Below, in pieces: positions 15,432 to 20,970 of a stretch of 20,970 nucleotides of DNA; position 1 is the stretch's first letter; the number at the start of each line of letters is the position of its first letter. The position numbers and the translations under genes were made by a program. The notes beneath the pieces were generated by a model that searched no databases, was not told the origin of the DNA, and saw only the letters and a program-made list of their open reading frames with translations. The DNA is from Planctomycetia bacterium (GTDB taxonomy: Bacteria > Planctomycetota > Planctomycetia > Pirellulales > UBA1268): the NCBI GenBank assembly GCA_009919445.1, contig RGBY01000012.1:1-20970 (forward strand), in the 5' to 3' direction.

Positions 15432-17642
15432 ATGACCACTCCTTCTCACTCCGAATCGGCGACGCCACTGCGAGCCCCCAGCGGGCAGCAGGTGGTCGAT
15501 CTCCTGACGATCCGCCGGTTTCTTGACCGTGTCCGGCAGCGGGCCCGCCGCTGGATTTGGGTTGAGACGGCCGCCCAGTTTGGGCTGGTTACTGCCCTCT
15601 GGTTCTGGGCGACATTGCTGCTGGACTGGCTGATCGAGCCCCCGCCAGGCATCCGTCTGCTGGCTGCCCTCGTGCTGGTCGTTTGGCTGCTCGGTCTTGT
15701 TTCCTTCCGGCTCGTCAGCCGGCTCCGCACCCGCCTGCGGGATGAACCGCTGGCCCTCCTCGTGGAGCGGACCCATCCCGAGATGGCCGACAGTCTGTCA
15801 ACCGCCGTCGAACTCAACAGCCGTCAGGCCGATCCAGCATTCCCAGTTGATGGCGATTTGCTTGCCCGTACCACCTCCGCCGCTGCTGCCGCAGTCAATC
15901 GGGTGTCAATCTCGCAGCTCTTCAAGCGGCGACGTCTTCTCCGGCTGGCGGGCCTGAGTGGTTTCGCCATCGGAACCGTCGTGGCCGTCCTCGTGCTCGT
16001 GCCAGAACTGCGTGAAATCTGGTGGCGGCGTCTGGTTCAGCTGGACGAAGCCGCCTGGCCCCGTCGGGTCACACTCGCGGTCACCGACTTTCCCGAGGGA
16101 ATTCGCCGGGTTGCCCGTGGAAGCGACGTTGAAATTCTGGTTACTGCCACCGCTGAGGGTGATCTGCCAACGGTCGTCGAACTCCGCTCGCGCGGTGGTG
16201 ATGGCTGGGCGACAGTACGGATGGGCACCCGTGGCGGTCGTCAGAACAAAAGCCAGACCTTTGGCCATACCTTGCGAGATGTCAGCGAAGACCTCGATCT
16301 TGAAATTCGGGGTGGCGATGCCCGTCTCCGCGGGCTCACCATCATCGCCGTTGAGCCACCAACCTTGGCGAGCCTCGAACTGACCGTCACCCCTCCGTCC
16401 TACATTGGTGGTGCTGCCCGGCCCTTACCAGCAACCCGACTCGTTGAAGTGCCAGCAGCCGCCACGGTGACACTCACCGCAACTGCCAGCAAGCCGCTGT
16501 CACAAGCCGTGATTCGGAAATTGCCGGCCGCTGATGCTGAGCCGGAGTCCGCTGCGAAAGTCATCGCAACGCTCAATACCAGCCAGCCAGCCGACAGGAC
16601 GACCGACCAGGAGGGCAGGGGAGGAAGTGATACCGTTCGGCAGGTCACCGGAACAGTCACTGAGGTGCTTACTGACTGCACGCTCGACATTTCCTTTACT
16701 GATACGACTGGCATCAGCAATCAACAGCCGATCCGCTTTCAGTTACTGGCCCGGCCCGACGAGCCCCCCCCAGTGGTGGGCACAATGGAGGACGACCACG
16801 GGCTCAACACGGCGGCCATCCAAATCAGACGGCTTCCTCGCGGTGAAACCGAGGCGGCCGTCACCAGCCACCCGATCGCGGTTGCTGAGTCCTCTCCCGT
16901 GGCAACGCTGACACCAGCCAAACCGGCCAGCATCGCAGTTGCCACCGTTGCTGCAACCGTTGGTGACCGGCTCGAACTCACCGTCACCGCAGAAGATCGT
17001 TGCGGTCTGGCCAGCGGCCCTCAGGTGAGCCGGACTGACCCCTGGTCGCTTCAGGTGGTCCCGCCAGAAAAGCTTCTGGCCATGCTCGAAGCCCGCGAGA
17101 TTATCCTCCGCCGCCGGTTTGAGAGTCTTCTGGCTGACTTCCAACAGACCCGTGACCGGCTGGCTGCCAACCGGCCTGGCGAACCCGGCGAGTCTGCACC
17201 AAGCCCTCCCGCGCTGATGGCAAGCCGTCTGGCAGAAGCTGCCAATCGGGCCAGTGGCGAAACCACCGAAATTGCCCAAGCATTCCGCGAGATTGCCCAT
17301 GAACTTGCCAACAATTCCCTGTTAACAGCCGAGTTGGAAGGCCGCCTCGTCAGGCAGATTGCGGCTCCCCTGGAGGGGATCGTCTCCGGGGCGATCAGGC
17401 AACTGACCGCCGCCTGCCGGTCTGCAAGGACCGCAGCACCGACACCACCCGCAGAATTACTCACGCTCACGGATACCTGTCTGGATCAGCTGCGAGCGGT
17501 CCTCGATAGAATGATCGAGCTGGAAACCTTCAATGAAGTCGTCGACTCGTTGCGGAAACTCATTGAGCAACAAGAAGCGATCCAACAAGAAACCGAGCGG
17601 CAACGAAAACAGCGGGCTCGGGATGTCCTCCAGGGGCTTTAG
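15432..17642 (+). CDS. DUF4175-like membrane protein with C-terminal coiled coil
   Basis: A 736-residue protein of unknown function. Membrane helices are visible at about 46-66, 74-95 and 170-191, the first two close together. Between them and the third lies ALLVERTHPEMADSLSTAVEL (109-128), a motif I associate with DUF4175-like proteins near bat genes. The long exported part has beta-rich stretches, including VTPPSYIGGAARPLPAT (near 319-335), with polar low-complexity sequence around 375-400. From about 545 onward it is helical and probably coiled coil (PEKLLAMLEAREIILRRRFE), ending in a Glu/Gln/Arg-rich tail, EQQEAIQQETERQRKQRARD. The gene follows the second VWA gene by 34 bases without an obvious ribosome site. 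The organisation suggests a membrane-anchored scaffold whose coiled coil could contact the coiled-coil protein encoded next. The DUF assignment is from memory of motif and context and is less certain than the membrane topology. Confidence 0.82.
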   Translation: MTTPSHSESATPLRAPSGQQVVDLLTIRRFLDRVRQRARRWIWVETAAQFGLVTALWFWATLLLDWLIEPPPGIRLLAALVLVVWLLGLVSFRLVSRLRTRLRDEPLALLVERTHPEMADSLSTAVELNSRQADPAFPVDGDLLARTTSAAAAAVNRVSISQLFKRRRLLRLAGLSGFAIGTVVAVLVLVPELREIWWRRLVQLDEAAWPRRVTLAVTDFPEGIRRVARGSDVEILVTATAEGDLPTVVELRSRGGDGWATVRMGTRGGRQNKSQTFGHTLRDVSEDLDLEIRGGDARLRGLTIIAVEPPTLASLELTVTPPSYIGGAARPLPATRLVEVPAAATVTLTATASKPLSQAVIRKLPAADAEPESAAKVIATLNTSQPADRTTDQEGRGGSDTVRQVTGTVTEVLTDCTLDISFTDTTGISNQQPIRFQLLARPDEPPPVVGTMEDDHGLNTAAIQIRRLPRGETEAAVTSHPIAVAESSPVATLTPAKPASIAVATVAATVGDRLELTVTAEDRCGLASGPQVSRTDPWSLQVVPPEKLLAMLEAREIILRRRFESLLADFQQTRDRLAANRPGEPGESAPSPPALMASRLAEAANRASGETTEIAQAFREIAHELANNSLLTAELEGRLVRQIAAPLEGIVSGAIRQLTAACRSARTAAPTPPAELLTLTDTCLDQLRAVLDRMIELETFNEVVDSLRKLIEQQEAIQQETERQRKQRARDVLQGL

Positions 17643-17691
17643 GCCTCCAGCGAAATGAATGACGAGTGACTGAGCATCCCTGAGTTTGAGC

Positions 17692-19377
17692 ATGGCGAAA
17701 GAGACAGCAATGAAATCTTCAACCGCTGCCCAGTTGCTGGCTGTGCTGACTGTCTTGGCTGTGCTGGTGGCAGTCACCGACACCGGCAGTGGCGTGGCTC
17801 GTGCAGATGAGTCACTCGACCAGTTGGCGGAACGAGAGCGGGTGGTGAGCCAACAGATGCGGGAACTGGAGGCGACTTTCCTGCGGCTGGCCGACCTGCT
17901 CGACGCAAGTGATCCACGACGAGCAACGACGCTCCGGTCAGTTTTTGAGCAGGCTCGTGAAAGCGAAGTGACCGACCGGCTCGATGCCATCGTCAAACTG
18001 CTCGAAGACGGTCAATTACTCAAAGCTGGCACCGGCCAAGAGACGGCACTCGATCGGCTCCGGCAACTGCTCGCAACCCTGGAGGCTGGAGAAAGTCGTC
18101 GCACCGCAACAGACACCAAAAAGCAGGTTAAGGAATTCCTCAGCCGCATGAATGAGTTGATCGCCCGCCAGATGGGTCTGGAGGGCACGACCGAAGCCGG
18201 TGGAGATCCAGAAGCCATCGCCAAGCAACAGCAGGACGTGGCCGCTGACACCAAGGCTCTCGCCAATGATGTTGAGCAATTCCGCGACGACGCCGAAGCG
18301 GCGCTGGGGCTCCCTGAGGCAACGCCCTCTGCCACAGACAAACCGGAGGAGCCTGCCGACAACCCAGCAGAAGACCCCTCAGCCGGTGGCGAAAAACCTG
18401 CTGCGACTGGGGACGAGCCGGCTGCTGGCAGCGAGTCTGAAAAATCCCAGCCGGGGCAGGGGACGCCCGGGGAATCCTCCGAGGCTCCCACCGATCAGGA
18501 AGAACCATCCGACCAGGAGCCGCAGGGAGACGACGAGACGGCACGGGCGGCCCGCAGCAGCCGAAGGCTCGCTGCCGCCGAAGAACGCATGAAGCAGGCA
18601 GGCGAACGGCTCAGGCATGCTGAAAGAAAAGAAGCTCGTGAAGAACAAGAACAGGCACTTGCGGAACTAGAAGCGGCTCGGGCCGAACTCGAAGAAATCC
18701 TTCGGCAGTTGCGAGAGGAGGAAATCGAACGGCTTCTTGTGAAACTCGAAGCTCGTGTTCGTGAGATGCTGCGGGCCGAACGGGCCGTTCTTCGAGGTCT
18801 TGATCAACTGAAAGATGATCAGGCAGGGAGCACCCCTCGCGAACGTGAACTCGAGTCAGCCCGTCTGGGCCGCGAACAAGACGCCATCACGGTGAGTGCC
18901 ACCCGCGCCCTCACCCTGGTTCGCGATGATGGCTCAGCCGTGGCCATCCCCGAGGCTCTTGAACAGATTCGGACTGACTCAGTCATCGCTGCGGGCCAAC
19001 TGAAACGGGCAGCGACGGGCAGCCTGACGCGGGCCACCGTTGCCGATCTAGCTCAGGGTTTGGAAGAACTACTCGCCGCGCTTGAGCAGGCTGAGCGGGA
19101 GCAGCAGGAGCGTCAGCAGCAGAGGAACCCAGCTGGAGGGCGTCCTGCTGAACCAGGTGAGCAGCCGCTTGTCGACACCATTGCCGAACTCAAGATGCTC
19201 CGCACGCTGCAGTCGCGGATCAACCGGCAGACAGGGCGATTTTCACAGTTGCTCGACGAAAATGCCGAGCAGGTCGAAGAACCCCAATTACTCGAAGCCC
19301 TCGGCAAACTGGCAACTCGCCAGGAGCGGATTGAGCGGGCTGCCCATGACATCGTCTCGGGGCGAACTGAGCAATGA
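17692..19377 (+). CDS. Secreted coiled-coil protein with acidic low-complexity linker
   Basis: A protein of 561 residues from ATG 17692. A signal peptide covers residues 1-38 (LLAVLTVLAVLVAV, cleavage likely after ARA). The mature N-terminal part (39-205) is mostly helical with many charged residues (LDQLAERERVVSQQMREL). About 206-284 is a Pro/Glu/Gly/Ala/Ser-rich, strongly acidic and probably disordered linker. About 285-365 is a long charged coiled coil (EERMKQAGERLRHAERKEAR), and further helices with Gln/Glu runs (EQAEREQQERQQQR) reach the end. No enzyme family is recognised. TTG 17686 and ATG 17710 are alternative in-frame starts; 17710 would begin directly at the signal peptide with MKSSTAAQLL. 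The gene lies 49 bases after the DUF4175-like gene and its stop overlaps a possible downstream start as ATGA. The composition suggests a structural periplasmic partner of the preceding membrane proteins. Confidence 0.82.
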   Translation: MAKETAMKSSTAAQLLAVLTVLAVLVAVTDTGSGVARADESLDQLAERERVVSQQMRELEATFLRLADLLDASDPRRATTLRSVFEQARESEVTDRLDAIVKLLEDGQLLKAGTGQETALDRLRQLLATLEAGESRRTATDTKKQVKEFLSRMNELIARQMGLEGTTEAGGDPEAIAKQQQDVAADTKALANDVEQFRDDAEAALGLPEATPSATDKPEEPADNPAEDPSAGGEKPAATGDEPAAGSESEKSQPGQGTPGESSEAPTDQEEPSDQEPQGDDETARAARSSRRLAAAEERMKQAGERLRHAERKEAREEQEQALAELEAARAELEEILRQLREEEIERLLVKLEARVREMLRAERAVLRGLDQLKDDQAGSTPRERELESARLGREQDAITVSATRALTLVRDDGSAVAIPEALEQIRTDSVIAAGQLKRAATGSLTRATVADLAQGLEELLAALEQAEREQQERQQQRNPAGGRPAEPGEQPLVDTIAELKMLRTLQSRINRQTGRFSQLLDENAEQVEEPQLLEALGKLATRQERIERAAHDIVSGRTEQ

Positions 19378-19426
19378 ATGACCTACGGTATAATCAACGG
19401 AGGTGCGGAGCCTTGCCGCGATACCA

Positions 19427-19431
19427 GAGGA
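19427..19431 (+). promoter_or_regulatory. Ribosome binding site choosing the start at 19440
   Basis: GAGGA is followed by 8 bases and ATG at 19440, good Shine-Dalgarno geometry. A second purine-rich site, GGAGG at 19399-19403, stands 9 bases before an in-frame TTG at 19413. The ATG at 19374, which overlaps the previous stop as ATGA, has only weak upstream purines. The site at 19427 is favoured because it also gives a shorter signal peptide. Confidence 0.55.
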
Positions 19432-19439
19432 ACCAGTTG

Positions 19440-19931
19440 ATGCCTTTGCTCGACCTGTCCCGACAGCCGTCTTCCCAGCCAGCAATACGCTGCTGCCTGC
19501 TGGCTGCCGGATTACTGCTGGCACCAACCGTTACGGCGAACCAGAACCCCGCCATCGATCCAACCGAGTCAGCTGAGTTTTCTCGACCGGCCAGCTGGGC
19601 ACAGCCCTCAGACGTGATGCTGAGCAGGCAACTGGAGGCCTGGCTGAATCGGCTCGAAGACGTGACCGCCGAGGGAAAGGCTGCCGCACTGGCCGCCTGG
19701 GCTGAGCCGCCAACACCAACAGATGACCGGCTTGACCGGCTGTTGCGGGCAGTCGCCGCGGCCGAGCCGGCCTATCAACCGCTCCAAGCAGACCTCGCCG
19801 CTCTTTCACCACAAACGGTGAGTGAATTCACCAATCGCTTCGACCCCTCACCCGGAAACGATTTCGGACGCCAGGTCGCCGCGCTCTGGACAGCCCGCCA
19901 GCTGGTACGGCTTGGACGGCCGCATGCGTGA
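19440..19931 (+). CDS. Secreted hypothetical protein, N-terminal fragment of an apparently split gene
   Basis: A 163-residue frame with a signal peptide (CCLLAAGLLLAPTVTA, cleavage likely after residue 33). The mature part is helical (VMLSRQLEAWLNRLEDVTA, DRLDRLLRAVAAAEPAYQPL) and continues with LAALSPQTVSEF and QVAALWTARQLVRLGR before stopping abruptly with PHA. From memory of planctomycete proteins encoded at this place in MoxR operons, sequence like ARxLxRxxRYDEA usually leads into a further helical segment, and then into a conserved C-terminal block. Here that block is present directly downstream but in the +1 frame, starting at 19924. I therefore read this as the N-terminal part of one ancestral gene broken by an internal deletion or frameshift. 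It could still be translated and coupled to the next frame. Longer start: ATG 19374, overlapping the previous stop. Confidence 0.65.
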   Translation: MPLLDLSRQPSSQPAIRCCLLAAGLLLAPTVTANQNPAIDPTESAEFSRPASWAQPSDVMLSRQLEAWLNRLEDVTAEGKAAALAAWAEPPTPTDDRLDRLLRAVAAAEPAYQPLQADLAALSPQTVSEFTNRFDPSPGNDFGRQVAALWTARQLVRLGRPHA

Positions 19932-20304
19932 CATCACCCGACGACTGGACCTGGGCCACGCCGGCCCACAGGTTCGCGCCGTCCAAGATGGCGTCATTGA
20001 GTCACTCGATAAGCTCATTAAAAAACTTGAAGATCAGCAGCAGCAACAACAGGCAGCCGGCGGCGCCGGAGGGGGTGGCGTTGGCGGCGATGGCCGCCCC
20101 ATGGAAGACAGCCAACTTGCCGGGGGCAAAGGGCCGGGCGAGGTGACCAGCCGAAAGCTCAACGAGGGCGACACCTGGGGCAACCTGCCTCCCCGCCAGC
20201 GAGAGGAAGCGCTTCAGCAAATTGGCCGGGAATACCCAGCTCATTACCGTGAGGCGATCGAACAATACTTCAAGCGGCTGGCAGCCGGCGACAGGGGACG
20301 ATGA
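19924..20304 (+). CDS. Conserved C-terminal block of the split gene, with poly-glutamine and glycine-rich linker
   Basis: A 126-residue frame. It begins with MRDITRRLDLGHAG, which I recognise as the start of the conserved C-terminal block of a planctomycete protein found in MoxR operons. A short helix (DGVIESLDKLIKKLED) leads into six glutamines and a Gly/Ala linker (residues 38-57). Then comes the conserved tail: QLAGGKGPGEV (64-74), TWGNLPPRQREEALQQIG (84-101), YPAHYREAIEQYFKRLA (104-120). ATG 19924 overlaps the upstream stop by 8 bases (ATGCGTGA), so re-initiation by terminating ribosomes is possible, but it would give a protein without a signal peptide. The frame is open back to an ATG at 19822, but the residues there look like an out-of-frame shadow of the upstream fragment. 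Its own stop overlaps the next start as ATGA. No biochemical function is known to me. Confidence 0.75.
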   Translation: MRDITRRLDLGHAGPQVRAVQDGVIESLDKLIKKLEDQQQQQQAAGGAGGGGVGGDGRPMEDSQLAGGKGPGEVTSRKLNEGDTWGNLPPRQREEALQQIGREYPAHYREAIEQYFKRLAAGDRGR

Positions 20305-20970
20305 TCGCAGCAACCCGGATACCGCGGCCCACGCGGCAACACCATCGGCCCACGGCGACAACCGGCAGACGTACCGGCAGACACATCGTTTGCCTTGACT
20401 GCTGCAGACTTGGCTTGCTACCCGCTCTCCTTCTAGTCCTAGCCGGGGTAGCACCAGCTGCCGAGACCAGCGTTGTCGTCACTCTTTCAACGGGTGGCTC
20501 GCTCACGGGCCAACTGGTTAGCCTCGACTCCAAACAGTTACAACTCGATGCGGCTGGCAATGACCAGGCAGAATCTGCTTCACCAGAGAGACAGGCCATC
20601 GATATCGGTGGAGTCCGGCGGATTGTGATGAAGCCGCAGGCTGCATCTGAGGGCCAGGCCGTCGTGGGGCTCAGCGATGGTTCTCGAATCGCCGGGGATG
20701 TGACGAGCATCACCGCTGCGGAAGCCCGGCTGGTCGTCGCCGGGGCTGGGCTGACCCTTGCGACAGAGAGGCTGCACTGGATTGCTTGGCCCGACCCCCA
20801 GAGCCTGACGCCGGCAGCCGACTGGCTTGCGGACCTGCCAACGCCGGCCGGTGGTGATCTGGTGGTGATACGCCGTGACCAGGGCTGGCAATTCATCGAA
20901 TGCGCGATCAGCGAAATCACGGCCGAGGAAGTCGTGGTCCTCCTGGAGGGCGAGACCATTCCAGTCAAAC
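20301..20970 (+). CDS. Secreted hypothetical protein with repeated beta units, cut by the window edge
   Basis: An open frame of 223 codons continuing past the right edge. A hydrophobic stretch at about 38-53 (GLLPALLLVLAGVAPAA) would serve as signal peptide with an unusually long, arginine-rich n-region, so the true start may be later. The visible mature part has at least two related beta-type units, LSTGGSLTGQLVSL (62-75) and LSDGSRIAGDVTSI (124-137), each followed by alternating hydrophobic residues, and perhaps a third around 190-216. This resembles the repeated DGS-x-hydrophobic-x-G units common in secreted planctomycete proteins, but I cannot name a domain. Codon use and gene overlap (ATGA with the preceding stop) support a real gene in the same operon. 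The C-terminal domains that would identify it lie outside the window. Confidence 0.78.
   Translation, partial: MIAATRIPRPTRQHHRPTATTGRRTGRHIVCLDCCRLGLLPALLLVLAGVAPAAETSVVVTLSTGGSLTGQLVSLDSKQLQLDAAGNDQAESASPERQAIDIGGVRRIVMKPQAASEGQAVVGLSDGSRIAGDVTSITAAEARLVVAGAGLTLATERLHWIAWPDPQSLTPAADWLADLPTPAGGDLVVIRRDQGWQFIECAISEITAEEVVVLLEGETIPVK

Overview
The window looks like chromosomal DNA from a planctomycete, most likely a Pirellulales-type member of the Planctomycetota. The DNA is GC-rich. The gene set is typical of that group: a very large secreted PQQ-type beta-propeller protein, a secreted terpene-cyclase-like alpha/alpha toroid protein, a lysine-rich HU-like protein, and a long MoxR / DUF58 / BatA-like / VWA operon followed by membrane and secreted proteins of unknown function. 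The taxonomic call is inference from gene content; no rRNA or tRNA gene was seen.

Layout. Positions 1-402 hold the 5' end of a minus-strand glycoside hydrolase family 95-like gene whose C-terminus lies beyond the left edge. It is divergent from a plus-strand response regulator/diguanylate cyclase (703-1665). A minus-strand HU-family gene follows (1782-2111). After a 324-base gap, everything to the right edge is on the plus strand. First come a 1576-residue secreted double-propeller protein (2436-7166) and a secreted toroid protein (7166-8293), which overlap by one base. After a 263-base gap comes the MoxR block: moxR-like AAA+ ATPase (8557-9603), DUF58 protein (9569-10486, GTG start inside moxR), BatA-like membrane VWA protein (10541-12856), second membrane VWA protein (12935-15397), DUF4175-like membrane protein (15432-17642), secreted coiled-coil protein (17692-19377), a gene that appears broken or split into two overlapping frames (19440-19931 and 19924-20304), and a secreted protein running off the right edge (from 20301).

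How the genes may work together. The MoxR ATPase and DUF58 protein should be cytoplasmic, possibly membrane-associated. The two VWA proteins and the DUF4175-like protein carry transmembrane segments that would hold large domains outside the cytoplasmic membrane. The last genes encode exported proteins. This resembles an enlarged Bat/MoxR-type chaperone system acting on envelope proteins, but no substrate can be read from the sequence. The propeller and toroid genes immediately upstream may belong to the same transcription unit, although the 263-base gap leaves room for a separate promoter.

The most notable structural observations are: the apparent internal deletion/frameshift near 19920-19931; a perfectly phased three-copy 20-bp tandem repeat that fills most of the gap before the second VWA gene and leaves it without a visible ribosome binding site; a perfect 15-bp duplication next to the BatA-like metal site; a diguanylate cyclase without an inhibitory I-site; and a chain of very short gene overlaps at the 3' end.
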